Source: Janthinobacterium aquaticum
GTDB taxonomy: Bacteria > Pseudomonadota > Gammaproteobacteria > Burkholderiales > Burkholderiaceae_D
Assembly: GCF_009208565.1 (NCBI RefSeq)
Contig: NZ_WFLK01000009.1
Span: 1-64,000 of the forward strand
DNA length: 64,000 bases
Direction: 5' to 3'
Part shown: positions 54,341 to 63,843 of the stretch, piece after piece
Position numbering within the stretch: the stretch's first letter is position 1
Layout of the letters: each line of letters begins with the position of its first letter
Notes under the pieces: generated by a model
The model's input: only the letters and a program-made list of their open reading frames with translations
The model's database searches: none
What the model was told of the DNA's origin: nothing
Program-made: the position numbers and the translations under genes

Positions 54341-56122
54341 TTGAAAAACGCTTTCGCCATTGTAACCTTGTCCGCCCTGATGGCTACGCATGCCATGGCA
54401 CAGACCTCCGTTTCGCCGTTCGGCAAGCCGGCCAGCAAGCCTGTGCCTGCCGCCAGGGAAGACGACAAGTCCGATCCGTCCACTGCCAAGCCGGGCGCTT
54501 TGCCCAATGCCGAGTTAAGCAGCGATCTGCTGTACAAACTGTCCAAGGCTGAACTCGAATTCAAGAACGGCCAGTGGCAGGGCCCGTACATGACCATGAT
54601 GGTGGCCGCGCAGCAGACGCGCGATCCGCGCCTGGCGCGGCGCGCCTCGGAAATGGCGCTGGCCGCCAAGCAGGGCGCCGAAGCGATGGCCGCCATCCGC
54701 CTGTGGCGCGAGCTGGCGCCGGACTCCGATGAAGCGACCCAGTTCTACCTGGGCTTCGTGGTGCTGACCGACAAGATGGACGAGGCCGAGCCGATCTTCG
54801 CCGAACGCATCAAGAATGCGCCGCCCGGTTCGCGCGGCGTGGCGCTGTTTCAGATGCAGCAGATCCTGCTGCGCGCCAATGACAAGCTGTATGCCTACGC
54901 CATGATGACGCGCCTGGTCGAGCCATATCTGAACATGTTCGAGGCGCACCTGGTGCTGGCGCAAGGCGCGCTGTCGCTGGGCGAGCGCCCGCGCGCGATT
55001 GCCGAAGCGAACAAGGCGCTGGTCATCAAGCCCGACTCCGAACTGGCCGTGCTGACGCTGGCCCAGGTGACGGGCGAGCCGCAGGCGGCTAACGCGGTGC
55101 TGGTCGACTTCCTGAAAAAGTATCCCGACGCCGTCGAAGTGCGCGCCGCCTATGCGCGCTTGCTGGTCGAGCAAAAGCAGCTCGATGCGGCGCGACTGCA
55201 GTTCGAGGCGCTGCTCAAAAGCCAGCCCGACAACCTGGCCGGCCTGTACGCGGCCGGCATCGTTGCGCTGCAACTCAATGACGCCAAGGGCGCGGAACAA
55301 TACTTCAAGCGTTTCCTGGCGGCGCTGGAAAAAGCGCCGGCCGATGACCGTGATCCGTCCAAGGCCCTGATGATCCTGTCGCAGATTGCCGAGTCGCGCA
55401 ACGACATGCCCGGCGCCATCGCCTGGCTCGACAAGGTCGACAACCGCGCCTCGCCCGCCTATCTCGATGCGCGCCTGCGCCGCGCCCAGCTGATCGCCCG
55501 CAATGGCGACCTCGATGGCGCGCGCAAGGCGCTCACGCAGATCGAACCGGCCGATGTGGCCGGCCAGGCGCAGGTGCTGCTGGTCGACGCGCAGTTGCTG
55601 CGCGACGCCGGCTACGCGCAAAGCGCCTACACGGTGCTGGAAAACGCGCTGCTGCGCTTTCCCGACCAGCCTGAATTGCTGTACGACTTTGCCTTGCTGG
55701 CCGAACGCATGGAGCGTTACGACCTGATGGAGTCGAGCCTGCTGCGCGTGATGAAGCTGGCGCCCGATAACCAGCATGCCTACAACGCGCTCGGCTACTC
55801 GCTGGCCGAACGCGGTGTGCGCCTGCCCGAGGCCCATGCGCTGATCGAGAAAGCGCTGCAGATGGCGCCAGGCGACCCATTCATCCTCGACAGCATGGGC
55901 TGGGTGCAGTTCCGCATGGGTAATATGGCTGGCGCCGAAGAATCGCTGCGCCGCGCCTATGGCGTGCGCCCCGACCCGGAAATCGCCGTGCATTTGGGCG
56001 AAGTGCTGTGGCAGAAGGGCAGCCGTGACGAGGCACAGAAAATGTGGCGGGAAGCGCAGCAGAAAGATCCGAAAAACGAGGCGCTCAAAAGCACGCTGGC
56101 GCGGCTGAAGGTCAAACTGTAA
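54341..56122 (+). CDS. Secreted TPR-repeat protein
   Basis: The 593-residue exported protein has a signal peptide MKNAFAIVTLSALMATHAMA and about a dozen tetratricopeptide-type helix pairs through to residue 590 (EEQKQLDAARLQFEALL-like, GNMAGAEESLRRAYGV at the end). The only workable start is TTG 54341, with AGGA eight bases before. It comes directly before lolB and ispE with 5-base and overlapping junctions; this TPR-lolB-ispE order is common in Burkholderiales. The exact role is unknown; an envelope assembly role is possible. Confidence 0.82.
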   Translation: MKNAFAIVTLSALMATHAMAQTSVSPFGKPASKPVPAAREDDKSDPSTAKPGALPNAELSSDLLYKLSKAELEFKNGQWQGPYMTMMVAAQQTRDPRLARRASEMALAAKQGAEAMAAIRLWRELAPDSDEATQFYLGFVVLTDKMDEAEPIFAERIKNAPPGSRGVALFQMQQILLRANDKLYAYAMMTRLVEPYLNMFEAHLVLAQGALSLGERPRAIAEANKALVIKPDSELAVLTLAQVTGEPQAANAVLVDFLKKYPDAVEVRAAYARLLVEQKQLDAARLQFEALLKSQPDNLAGLYAAGIVALQLNDAKGAEQYFKRFLAALEKAPADDRDPSKALMILSQIAESRNDMPGAIAWLDKVDNRASPAYLDARLRRAQLIARNGDLDGARKALTQIEPADVAGQAQVLLVDAQLLRDAGYAQSAYTVLENALLRFPDQPELLYDFALLAERMERYDLMESSLLRVMKLAPDNQHAYNALGYSLAERGVRLPEAHALIEKALQMAPGDPFILDSMGWVQFRMGNMAGAEESLRRAYGVRPDPEIAVHLGEVLWQKGSRDEAQKMWREAQQKDPKNEALKSTLARLKVKL

Positions 56123-56127
56123 AAACC

Positions 56128-56757
56128 ATGCCAAAAAAACTTCTTGCGCTTGGCGCACTGTGTTTGTCCCTCTCCGCCTGCTCGACCCTGCAGTCGCCGT
56201 TTTCCGGCAGCGCGGCGCCGTCGGCGCAGAGCGTGGCGCCATACCGCGAGCAGATCGAGCTGGCCGGCCGCCTCAACGTGGTCTACCAGAAGAATGACAA
56301 GCCCGAATCGGCCACCGTCAATTTCACCTGGCAGCAGTCGCCTGCACGCATCGATGTCGGCCTGTTCTCGCCGGTCGGCAGCACGCTGGCCACGATTGCC
56401 GTCACCCCACAACAGGCGGTGCTCGAGCAAAGCGGCAAGGCGCCGCGCAGCGCGCCCGATGTCGATAGTTTGAGCGCGCAGATGCTGGGCTGGGCGCTGC
56501 CGGTATCGGGACTGCGCGACTGGCTGCAGGGCTACGCGACAGGTGAAGACGGCAAGCGCTTTGTTGCCTCGCCGCAGCACGACAGCGTGACCACCAAGGA
56601 TGGCTGGCGCCTGCGCTATGTATCGTGGCAAGATGGCGCCGCTGACGCTGTACCGCAGCCGCGGCGCATCGATGCCGAGCGCAATACCAGCGCCCAGGCC
56701 GACGCCGTCTCGCTGCGCATCGTGCTCGACCCGATTACTCCTGCTTCTGCTCCATGA
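56128..56757 (+). CDS. lolB: Outer-membrane lipoprotein receptor LolB
   Basis: LolB takes lipoproteins from LolA and inserts them in the outer membrane. The 209-residue lipoprotein begins [18 protein letters not shown] (lipidated Cys18), followed by the LolA/LolB barrel ([49 protein letters not shown]). The ATG is at 56128; the earlier frame overlaps the TPR gene. The end overlaps ispE (ATGA). Confidence 0.93.
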   Translation: MPKKLLALGALCLSLSACSTLQSPFSGSAAPSAQSVAPYREQIELAGRLNVVYQKNDKPESATVNFTWQQSPARIDVGLFSPVGSTLATIAVTPQQAVLEQSGKAPRSAPDVDSLSAQMLGWALPVSGLRDWLQGYATGEDGKRFVASPQHDSVTTKDGWRLRYVSWQDGAADAVPQPRRIDAERNTSAQADAVSLRIVLDPITPASAP

Positions 56758-57638
56758 CACTGACCACCCTGAACAACTGCCCGGCGCCGGCCAAGCTTAA
56801 TCTTTTCCTGCACGTCAATGGCCGCCGCGAAGACGGCTACCATCTGCTGCAAACCGTATTTCAACTGCTCGACCATGGCGACACGCTGCATTTCACGCTG
56901 CGCGACGATGCGCAGCTGGTGCGCGTGACCGATCTGCCTGGCGTGCCGCAAGAGCAGGATCTGATCATTCGTGCGGCAAAGCTGTTGCAGGCCGAAGTAC
57001 AGCGCCGCACGGGTGCCTTGCCGCGCGGCGTCGATATCGCCATCGACAAGGTGCTGCCGATGGGCGGCGGCTTAGGTGGCGGCTCGTCCGATGCGGCTAC
57101 TGCGCTGATGGCGCTGAACCGCTTGTGGAATGCGGGCCTGTCGCGTGAAGAGCTGATGGCGCTGGGCCTGCCGCTGGGCGCCGATATTCCGTTTTTTATC
57201 TTTGGCGAGAACGCGTTTGCTGAAGGCGTGGGGGAAGACCTGCAACCGGTCAGCACGCCGGACTGCTGGTATGTGGTAATCGAGCCGGGCGTGCAGGTGC
57301 CGACCGCTGCAATTTTTTCTGCAGAAGGCTTGACGAGGAATACTGAAGCCGTCACAATAGCGGACTTTTCCAGGCACCTCGCAGAAAGAAACAGCGCGAA
57401 CGGGTTTGGAAGAAACGACTTGCAGCAAGTAGCAAGCAGTCTTTTCAAACCGGTAGCAGATGCGGTAGAATGGCTGGGTGCTTACGGAGAGGCCAGGATG
57501 ACTGGTTCCGGAGCTTGTGTGTTTGGTGCGTTTTCCACTCAGGAAGAAGCCGATGAAGTGCTCAGCAATGTGCCACCTCACTGGTCAGCCTGGAAGGCAA
57601 AAGCGCTGAAACAACATCCGATACTCTCGATGTTGTAA
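56754..57638 (+). CDS. ispE: 4-diphosphocytidyl-2-C-methyl-D-erythritol kinase
   Basis: IspE is the ATP-dependent kinase of the MEP isoprenoid pathway, of the GHMP family. It is 294 residues with the N-terminal [25 protein letters not shown] loop [18 protein letters not shown] and C-terminal [14 protein letters not shown]. It is complete. Translation is coupled to lolB. Confidence 0.97.
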   Translation: MTLTTLNNCPAPAKLNLFLHVNGRREDGYHLLQTVFQLLDHGDTLHFTLRDDAQLVRVTDLPGVPQEQDLIIRAAKLLQAEVQRRTGALPRGVDIAIDKVLPMGGGLGGGSSDAATALMALNRLWNAGLSREELMALGLPLGADIPFFIFGENAFAEGVGEDLQPVSTPDCWYVVIEPGVQVPTAAIFSAEGLTRNTEAVTIADFSRHLAERNSANGFGRNDLQQVASSLFKPVADAVEWLGAYGEARMTGSGACVFGAFSTQEEADEVLSNVPPHWSAWKAKALKQHPILSML

Positions 57639-57654
57639 GTAGTAAAAAAAGATT

Positions 57655-57682
57655 TTGCTTAGCTTCAAAAAATCGGTATAAT
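57655..57682 (+). promoter_or_regulatory. Promoter of tRNA-Gln
   Basis: TTGCTT (57655-57660) and a consensus TATAAT (57677-57682) are 16 bases apart, 34 bases before the tRNA. Confidence 0.7.
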
Positions 57683-57716
57683 ACCGGCCAACATGACAGC
57701 AAGCAGTCAGTTGCGT

Positions 57717-57793
57717 AGGGGAATCGCCAAGCTGGTTAAGGCACTGGATTTTGATTCCAGCATGCGAAGGTTCGAATCCTTCTTCCCCTGCCA
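57717..57793 (+). tRNA. tRNA-Gln (anticodon TTG)
   Basis: A full cloverleaf can be drawn: acceptor AGGGGAA (57717-57723) / TTCCCCT (57783-57789), discriminator G, encoded CCA (57791-57793). The anticodon stem is CTGGA / TCCAG around TTTTGAT with anticodon TTG, and the T arm is GAAGG-TTCGAAT-CCTTC. It reads CAA (and CAG by wobble). It stands between ispE and prs, a conserved betaproteobacterial position. Confidence 0.97.
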
Positions 57794-57943
57794 CCCGTTT
57801 CACCGTAGTCTGTCGATGCGAAGTTGGCGTCCAGTACGGGAGGCAAAAATGCATCGCAACGCGATGCATGCACGTCACAGACTGACCGGGCTACTGCCCG
57901 GTTAGTTCTTTTCAAGACTTCTATATCACCTCTTGGGACTTCC

Positions 57944-58894
57944 ATGGCTTACGAAAACCTGATGGTTTTTACTGGCAACGCGAATCCAGCGTTAGCAGAG
58001 GGGGTCGCAAAGAATCTCGGCATCCCTCTCGGCAAAGCAAACGTTTCTAAATTCTCCGACGGCGAAGTTATGGTCGAGATCAACGAAAACGTGCGCGGCA
58101 AAGACGTATTTGTTCTGCAATCGACCTGCGCTCCAACCAACGACAGCCTGATGGAAATCATCTTGATGGTTGACGCCCTGAAGCGCGCTTCGGCTGGCCG
58201 CATTACCGCAGCGATTCCTTACTTCGGCTATGCCCGTCAAGACCGTCGTCCGCGCTCGGCGCGTGTGGCCATCTCGGCCAAGGTCGTGGCCAATATGCTG
58301 GAAAAAGCCGGTGTCGAGCGCGTCCTGATCATGGACCTGCACGCTGACCAGATCCAGGGCTTCTTTGATATTCCAGTCGACAATATTTATGCGTCGCCGA
58401 TTCTGCTGGGCGACCTGCAGAAGAAAAACTACCAGGATCTGCTGGTGGTGTCGCCCGACGTTGGCGGTGTGGTACGTGCGCGCGCCCTGGCAAAACGCCT
58501 GGGCTGCGACCTGGCCATTATCGACAAGCGCCGTCCGAAAGCCAACGTTTCCGAAGTGATGAACATCATCGGTGAAGTCGAAGGCCGTAACTGCGTGATC
58601 ATGGATGACATGGTCGACACCGCTGGCACGCTGACCAAGGCTGCCGAAGTGCTCAAGGAGCGCGGCGCCAAGAAAGTGGTGGCGTATTGCACCCACGCCG
58701 TGCTGTCGGGCCCGGCCATCGACCGTATTTCGGCTTCGTCGCTCGATGAACTGGTGGTGACCGACACGATTCCGCTGTCCGAAGCAGCGCTGGCCTGCGG
58801 CAAGATCCGTCAACTGACGTGTGCACCGCTGCTGGCCGAGACCTTCAAGCGCATTATCAAGGGCGATTCGGTCATCTCCCTGTTTATTGATTAA
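57944..58894 (+). CDS. prs: Ribose-phosphate pyrophosphokinase
   Basis: The enzyme makes PRPP from ribose-5-phosphate and ATP for nucleotide, histidine and tryptophan synthesis. It is 316 residues from ATG 57944 ([20 protein letters not shown]); the frame upstream runs back into the tRNA region and is not coding. Motifs are [40 protein letters not shown] and the PRPP loop [12 protein letters not shown]. Confidence 0.97.
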   Translation: MAYENLMVFTGNANPALAEGVAKNLGIPLGKANVSKFSDGEVMVEINENVRGKDVFVLQSTCAPTNDSLMEIILMVDALKRASAGRITAAIPYFGYARQDRRPRSARVAISAKVVANMLEKAGVERVLIMDLHADQIQGFFDIPVDNIYASPILLGDLQKKNYQDLLVVSPDVGGVVRARALAKRLGCDLAIIDKRRPKANVSEVMNIIGEVEGRNCVIMDDMVDTAGTLTKAAEVLKERGAKKVVAYCTHAVLSGPAIDRISASSLDELVVTDTIPLSEAALACGKIRQLTCAPLLAETFKRIIKGDSVISLFID

Positions 58895-58920
58895 AGCGCA
58901 GCAGTAACCAACGTAACAGC

Positions 58921-58962
58921 AGCGGCGCGGCCTGGTTTCATACCGGCCGCGCCGCTGTTTTA
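58921..58962 (+). terminator. Intrinsic terminator after prs
   Basis: The 12-bp GC stem AGCGGCGCGGCC (58921-58932) / GGCCGCGCCGCT (58945-58956) is followed by GTTTT. Confidence 0.85.
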
Positions 58963-59067
58963 GTCTTTTTCGGGGTGCATGAATCGCATGCGCCCATTGT
59001 CGAAGATTCCTGGTCGCGGGAGTCTTCATAACACAAGGCGCAAGTCTTGTTCTTTTTGGAGTATCAC

Positions 59068-59673
59068 ATGAAAGTTATCGCATTCAAACGCGAATTGCAA
59101 GGTTCCGGAGCGAGCCGCCGCCTGCGCAATTCGGGCCAAACCCCTGGTATCGTCTACGGTGGCGCTGAAGCCCCTGTGCTGGTATCGCTGGACCACAACG
59201 CGCTGTACCACGCGCTGAAAAAAGAAGTGTTCCACTCGTCGATCCTGGATCTGGAAATCGACGGCGTTTCCCAGCAAGTTCTGCTGCGCGACTTCCAAGT
59301 CCACGCATACAAACAACTGGTTCTGCACGCTGACTTCCAGCGCGTTGACGCTTCGCAACCGATCCACGTGAAAGTGGCGCTGCACTTCATCAACGCCGAC
59401 GTTTCCCCAGCAGTCAAACTGCACGGCGCGACCATCAGCCACGTTGCCAACGAAATCGAAGTTGCTTGCCTGCCAGGCAAACTGCCAGAATTCATCAACG
59501 TTGATCTGGCAAACATCGACGTCGGCCACTCGCTGCACGTAGGCGACCTGGTTCTGCCAGAAGGCGTGACCGCTGTCACCCACGGCGCCAACCTGACCAT
59601 CGCTACCGCTTCGGTACCGGCTGGCCACGTTGCTGCTGAAGCTGAAGCAGCTGCTGAAGCCGACAAGAAGTAA
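59068..59673 (+). CDS. rplY: 50S ribosomal protein L25 (Ctc type, long form)
   Basis: L25 binds 5S rRNA. The 201-residue form carries the 5S-binding domain ([48 protein letters not shown]) plus the C-terminal TL5/Ctc domain and an Ala/Glu-rich tail. The ATG at 59068 after GGAGTATCAC is the standard start; the frame from 59047 is not needed. Confidence 0.96.
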   Translation: MKVIAFKRELQGSGASRRLRNSGQTPGIVYGGAEAPVLVSLDHNALYHALKKEVFHSSILDLEIDGVSQQVLLRDFQVHAYKQLVLHADFQRVDASQPIHVKVALHFINADVSPAVKLHGATISHVANEIEVACLPGKLPEFINVDLANIDVGHSLHVGDLVLPEGVTAVTHGANLTIATASVPAGHVAAEAEAAAEADKK

Positions 59674-59701
59674 TCAGTTGCCGCGCAAGCGGCTGCTGGA
59701 G

Positions 59702-59736
59702 AAAAACCCGCCTGGCTTGCCGCGCGGGTTTTTTTC
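59702..59736 (+). terminator. Intrinsic terminator after rplY
   Basis: AAAAACCCGC (59702-59711) / GCGGGTTTTT (59724-59733), with the T run continuing. Confidence 0.88.
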
Positions 59737-59773
59737 TGCCTGTTTTTACCGATTTTTCTAGGATACGCAAGCC

Positions 59774-60358
59774 ATGCCCATACGCCTGATCGTCGGCCTC
59801 GGCAATCCCGGGCCCGAATACGAACAAACCCGCCACAACGCCGGCTTCTGGCTGGTGGACAACCTGGCCAACAGCCTGCCGGGCACGCGACTGCAGCGCG
59901 ATTCGCGCTATAACGCCATGCTCGCCAAGACCAGCATCGGCGGCAACGAAGTGTGGCTGCTCGAGCCGCTGACGTTCATGAACCGCTCGGGCCAGTCGGT
60001 CGGCGCGCTGGCGCGCTTTTTCAAGATTGCCCCGGCCGAAGTGCTGGTGGTGCATGACGAACTCGATCTGATGCCCGGCATCGCTCGCTTGAAAAAAGGC
60101 GGCTCGGTCGGCGGCCACAATGGCCTCAAGGATATTACTGCCGCACTGGGCACGCAGGACTACTGGCGCCTGCGCCTCGGTATCGGCCATCCGCGCACCC
60201 TGAGCCTGCAGCAGCAGGTGGCCGACTTCGTGCTGCATCGTCCGCGTCGCGAAGACCAGGAGCTGATCGAGCAGGCCATCGACAAATCGTTGCTGGTCAT
60301 GCCGCAGATCGTCGAGGGCAAGTTCGAGGCGGCCACCATGAAGCTGCATACGGCCTGA
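59774..60358 (+). CDS. pth: Peptidyl-tRNA hydrolase
   Basis: Pth recycles peptidyl-tRNA dropped from ribosomes. It is 194 residues with [19 protein letters not shown] (catalytic histidine included), [23 protein letters not shown] and [14 protein letters not shown]. It stands in the conserved prs-rplY-pth-ychF order. Confidence 0.97.
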   Translation: MPIRLIVGLGNPGPEYEQTRHNAGFWLVDNLANSLPGTRLQRDSRYNAMLAKTSIGGNEVWLLEPLTFMNRSGQSVGALARFFKIAPAEVLVVHDELDLMPGIARLKKGGSVGGHNGLKDITAALGTQDYWRLRLGIGHPRTLSLQQQVADFVLHRPRREDQELIEQAIDKSLLVMPQIVEGKFEAATMKLHTA

Positions 60359-60543
60359 TGTCGCCGACGCGTGCCGCAAGCATCGCGGCAAAGCTGTTGC
60401 CGCGCGCCGGGCAGGGGTACAATGACGCCTTGAATGCAATGCGTCTCCTGCCTGGAAACGGCGCCATTGCCGCCATTTTCCCTAACAGCACCGCAAGCAC
60501 GCCGACTGGCGGCGCCATGTGCTTTGATAATTAAAGGTTTTCC

Positions 60544-61635
60544 ATGAGTCTCCAATGCGGTATCGTCGGCCTGCCCAACGTCGGCAAATCCACCCTGTTC
60601 AATGCCCTGACCAAGGCCGGCATCCCGGCTGAAAACTATCCGTTCTGCACCATCGAGCCGAACGTCGGCGTGGTCGAAGTACCGGATCCGCGCATGGCCG
60701 CACTGGCCGAGATCGTCAAGCCGGAACGCATGGTCAACGCCATCGTTGAATTTGTCGATATCGCCGGCCTGGTAGCTGGCGCCTCGAAAGGCGAGGGCCT
60801 GGGCAACCAGTTCCTGTCGCATATCCGCGAAACCGACGCCATCGTCAACGTGGTGCGCTGCTTCGAAGACGACAACGTGATCCACGTGGCCGGCAAGATC
60901 AATCCGCTCGACGATATCGAAGTCATCCAGACCGAACTGGCGCTGGCCGACATGGGCACGGTAGAAAAAGCCATCCACCGCGAAAGCAAGAAAGCGCGTT
61001 CGGGCGACAAGGACGCCGCCAAGCTGATGGCCATCATGGAACGCATGATGCCGTACCTGAACGACGCCAAGCCAGTGCGCGCGATGGGCCTGGACGCCGA
61101 CGAAATGGCCCTGATCAAGCCGCTGTGCCTGATTACCGCCAAGCCGGCGATGTTCGTGGCCAACGTGTCCGACAGCGGCTTTACCGATAACCCGCTGCTC
61201 GATCAGTTGACCGCATACGCGAAATCGCAAAACGCCCCGATCGTGGCCATCTGCGCCGCGCTGGAAGCGGAAATCGCCGACCTCGACGACGCCGACAAGG
61301 GCGCTTTCCTGGCCGACATGGGCATGGAAGAGCCAGGCCTGGACCGCCTGATCCGCGCCGCCTACAAGCTGCTGGGCCTGCAAACCTACTTCACCGCCGG
61401 CGTCAAGGAAGTACGCGCCTGGACCATCCCTGTCGGCGCCACCGGCCCGCAAGCGGCCGGCGTGATCCACACCGACTTCGAACGCGGCTTCATCCGCGCC
61501 CAGACCATCGCCTACGAAGACTACGTCGCCCTGAAAGGCGAAGCCGGCGCCAAGGAAGCTGGCAAGATGCGCGCCGAGGGCAAGGAATATATCGTCAAGG
61601 ATGGCGATGTGTTGAACTTCCTGTTCAACGTCTGA
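60544..61635 (+). CDS. ychF: Redox-regulated ATPase YchF (OLA1)
   Basis: This Obg-family protein hydrolyses ATP and is linked to translation and the oxidative stress response. It is 363 residues with P-loop [48 protein letters not shown] and the C-terminal TGS domain ([26 protein letters not shown]). It is complete and closed by a strong terminator. Confidence 0.97.
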   Translation: MSLQCGIVGLPNVGKSTLFNALTKAGIPAENYPFCTIEPNVGVVEVPDPRMAALAEIVKPERMVNAIVEFVDIAGLVAGASKGEGLGNQFLSHIRETDAIVNVVRCFEDDNVIHVAGKINPLDDIEVIQTELALADMGTVEKAIHRESKKARSGDKDAAKLMAIMERMMPYLNDAKPVRAMGLDADEMALIKPLCLITAKPAMFVANVSDSGFTDNPLLDQLTAYAKSQNAPIVAICAALEAEIADLDDADKGAFLADMGMEEPGLDRLIRAAYKLLGLQTYFTAGVKEVRAWTIPVGATGPQAAGVIHTDFERGFIRAQTIAYEDYVALKGEAGAKEAGKMRAEGKEYIVKDGDVLNFLFNV

Positions 61636-61671
61636 TTGGTAAGCCGGATCCGAGAAAATCGACTGGCACCG

Positions 61672-61708
61672 AAAAGCCCCGCAAATACCTAGGTTTGCGG
61701 GGTTTTTT
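61672..61708 (+). terminator. Intrinsic terminator after ychF
   Basis: CCCCGCAAA (61677-61685) / TTTGCGGGG (61694-61702) with AAAAG before and six T after. It also marks the end of the conserved core gene order. Confidence 0.92.
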
Positions 61709-61746
61709 ATTCCGGGGAGCTGAGATTTCCCCCGATTTCAGGATAG

Positions 61747-62508
61747 ATGTCTCGTCATTTACCACGACTGAAAAAAATGAACCTTACACCCCTATATCCC
61801 GCCTTATTGACCTTCGCTGCAGCAATCGTGGCCGGCGGGGTAGCGCGTTCAAACTTAATTGCTACCAAGGAAACGAAAGTCTCGGAGTTTCGACAAGCTT
61901 GGATTAATTCCTTGAGAGAGGAACTTTCAACCCTCTTCTCAAATACTCGCACCCTTGCGCGTTCGGTCCAGGAAGATCGCGATTCCAAGCCTGAAATAAA
62001 ATCAAAATTCCATTTTGCGCAGGACAAAATTACGGATGTCCGGCACGGGGCCGCCGAAACCTACTACCGCATCAAACTCCGCCTCAACCGGGACCAAGAC
62101 GACCACAAGGAACTCTTGAAGCTCCTGCGTGAAATGATGGAGGCACAGCAAAGGTACATGAGTGACCCGGCTGCCGACGTACAGCTTCCGCTCAATCAGG
62201 TAGAGAAGGCCTCTGACCAGGCCGAGAAGGTACTGAAAAATGAGTGGCGCACTGTCAAAGGAGGTGAGAAAGCGTACCGCAGCGCCATTAATATAACCAC
62301 TTGGGTATTGAGTGTTTCAGTTGTTATTTGGATAATATTAGTTGCATTCTCAGTATATATGGCCTTAACGGAGCCAGAGCAGGCAACTAATGGGTTGACT
62401 TCCCTTTCGACCTCACAAGCGCCATCTCGTTCGACCGGGCCTGCAACAGTGTCGCTTCCGGCCGCACAGGGCAGTTCATCTGCCCCAAAACCACCGGCTT
62501 CGAAATAA
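61747..62508 (+). CDS. Two-span membrane protein with coiled middle, unknown function
   Basis: The 253-residue protein is of no recognised family. One membrane helix lies near residues 16-34 (YPALLTFAAAIVAGGVA) and a second near 187-211 (TTWVLSVSVVIWIILVAFSV). Between them are ~150 mostly helical charged residues (VSEFRQAWINSLREELSTLF, DDHKELLKLLREMMEAQQ), and a Ser/Pro-rich tail follows the second helix. With both helices in the inner membrane the coiled part would face one side. The start is 61747 (AGGA just before) or 61777. Base composition and codons (ATA, TTA, AAT) differ from the core genes upstream, suggesting acquisition. Confidence 0.7.
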   Translation: MSRHLPRLKKMNLTPLYPALLTFAAAIVAGGVARSNLIATKETKVSEFRQAWINSLREELSTLFSNTRTLARSVQEDRDSKPEIKSKFHFAQDKITDVRHGAAETYYRIKLRLNRDQDDHKELLKLLREMMEAQQRYMSDPAADVQLPLNQVEKASDQAEKVLKNEWRTVKGGEKAYRSAINITTWVLSVSVVIWIILVAFSVYMALTEPEQATNGLTSLSTSQAPSRSTGPATVSLPAAQGSSSAPKPPASK

Positions 62509-62584
62509 CATGAGTTGCCTCATACGACCGCGTTGAATGCAGAGCCAGTTTCCCTGAAGAAATCCGATGGTGGAGCAGTTTATA

Positions 62585-62786
62585 AATCGGGATAGGGCAG
62601 TAATGCCGCTAAGTTAAGGAAAAATGTTGGCAAACTAAGTAGGTCGGATTAGCCGCGTAGCGGCGTAATCCGACAATATCAGCTGCCAATTGTCGGATTA
62701 CGCTACGCTAATCCGACCTACCGTCCTCTTAACTTAGCGGCATTAGGATAAAGCGGTCATTTTTATTGGCCGGCCCTATCCCGATT
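62585..62786. repeat. Nested 200-bp inverted repeat enclosing a REP element
   Basis: Three layers of perfect arms close on one centre: outer 14 bp AATCGGGATAGGGC (62585-62598) / GCCCTATCCCGATT (62773-62786); middle 17 bp TAATGCCGCTAAGTTAA (62601-62617) / TTAACTTAGCGGCATTA (62729-62745); inner 14 bp of the REP unit. The right side carries an extra ~27 bases between outer and middle arms. It occupies the whole gap between two convergent orphan genes. Confidence 0.85.
62639..62721 (+). repeat. REP-like paired palindrome, copy 3
   Basis: It runs from GTAGGTCGGATTAG (62639-62652) to CTAATCCGACCTAC (62708-62721) with two hairpin units (62639-62674 and 62692-62721) whose centres CCGCGTAGCGG and CGCTACG differ from copies 1 and 2. 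It is the innermost layer of the nested inverted repeat. Confidence 0.85.
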
Positions 62787-62796
62787 GCTTCTTGGG

Positions 62797-63843
62797 CTAA
62801 GTCGCTGCCCGCTCGCTCAGCCACTTATCAAATACTTTTTTGAACGCACGCGCCATTGGTTCTTCTTCAAAGTGGTACATCGACGGGGCAAACTCCTTGA
62901 AATAGTTCTCACGCACCTCGGCCCAGCTTTGGACGTCTAGGGGCAGGTGTTGACAGTCGATGGCGTCGTTGATGACGTGCCGGCGGTCGGTGTTGGCACC
63001 CTTCAGCAAACGGCTCCTATTCTCGATGAGCCAGCGCTTGAAGGAGGTCGACCACATATTCAGCATTTCCTCGTGCGTGGTCGTCCGGCGGTACAAGATG
63101 AGTGTTGTCGCATGGGCCGAGTACCAAGTCCAATCAGCCAACTCGGCATACTGCCACCCCACGCGTGCAGCCAGTGCCTGCGCTGCAGGCAGTTCCGGAA
63201 TTCGAAACGAGCCTTTATACGGCATCGAGACCAGGGCGGTGCTGTACTCGACGTACTTCCCATTCGAAAGCGGGAGGCGTTCGTAGAATCGAACTTGGTG
63301 GTCGCTTCCCGGGAAATCGAGGCCGGGATGGTTCGTGTTGATTGAATTGCCCCAGCCAGGTTGGCAGGCCTTATGGTCAACCCCGCGGGTTAGGCGTTTC
63401 GCCAGACTCTTGTCGTCTTCGCTCGGCTCGACATATCCAATGCCGAAGGTCTTAGCGAACAAAGTCGCACATTGCCGGCGCAAGGCATGAATAACGGGAT
63501 ACCGCCCCTCCGGTTGTTCTTCTAGCTTCAACAGCCGGGCAATCAAGTCTCGGGCTTCCTCCGGGACATCTGTCGCACCAAGCCAGACCGAACTGAAGGC
63601 GAACGGCTTGATACCGGGGTACCCCAGTTCATGTAGGCGCTGAACGAACGGTTTGTCGTTCAGAAAGACGATAGGTACAGCCGTGGTGCTCTTAGTATAT
63701 GCTAGCAGTGCTGCGTGTGTTCGGAAACCAGCGGTTACAGCAATTGCTTCGCTAAGGTGAGCCGATTTGACGGAGGGGAAGCGGTCTTGCAGGGCATTCT
63801 TGAGAGAACGCACGGTTGTAGAGGACAAGGCGAAATTAGCCAT
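62797..63843 (-). CDS. Protein of unknown function, 348 residues
   Basis: A soluble protein without signal or membrane segment. The N-terminal ~55 residues (LKNALQDRFPSVKSAHLSEA, AVTAGFRTHAALLAYTKS) resemble the short helical module seen at the ends of various plasmid and accessory proteins (pattern sHxxEAiAxxxGfrthxALxA). The rest (~60-348) is unrecognised; it contains VRFYERLPLSNGKYVEYST and a Trp-rich helical part (ADWTWYSAHATTLILYRR). The ATG is at 63843. The gene is a single unit reading toward the nested repeat. Base use is less GC-rich than that of the core genes, suggesting accessory origin. The 157 bases upstream to the window end show no gene. Confidence 0.65.
   Translation of the reverse strand: MANFALSSTTVRSLKNALQDRFPSVKSAHLSEAIAVTAGFRTHAALLAYTKSTTAVPIVFLNDKPFVQRLHELGYPGIKPFAFSSVWLGATDVPEEARDLIARLLKLEEQPEGRYPVIHALRRQCATLFAKTFGIGYVEPSEDDKSLAKRLTRGVDHKACQPGWGNSINTNHPGLDFPGSDHQVRFYERLPLSNGKYVEYSTALVSMPYKGSFRIPELPAAQALAARVGWQYAELADWTWYSAHATTLILYRRTTTHEEMLNMWSTSFKRWLIENRSRLLKGANTDRRHVINDAIDCQHLPLDVQSWAEVRENYFKEFAPSMYHFEEEPMARAFKKVFDKWLSERAAT

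Noticed and set aside
57717-57793. tRNA-Gln as an integration site
   Set aside because: No repeated tRNA 3' end, integrase or compositional change follows; the conserved gene prs comes next.
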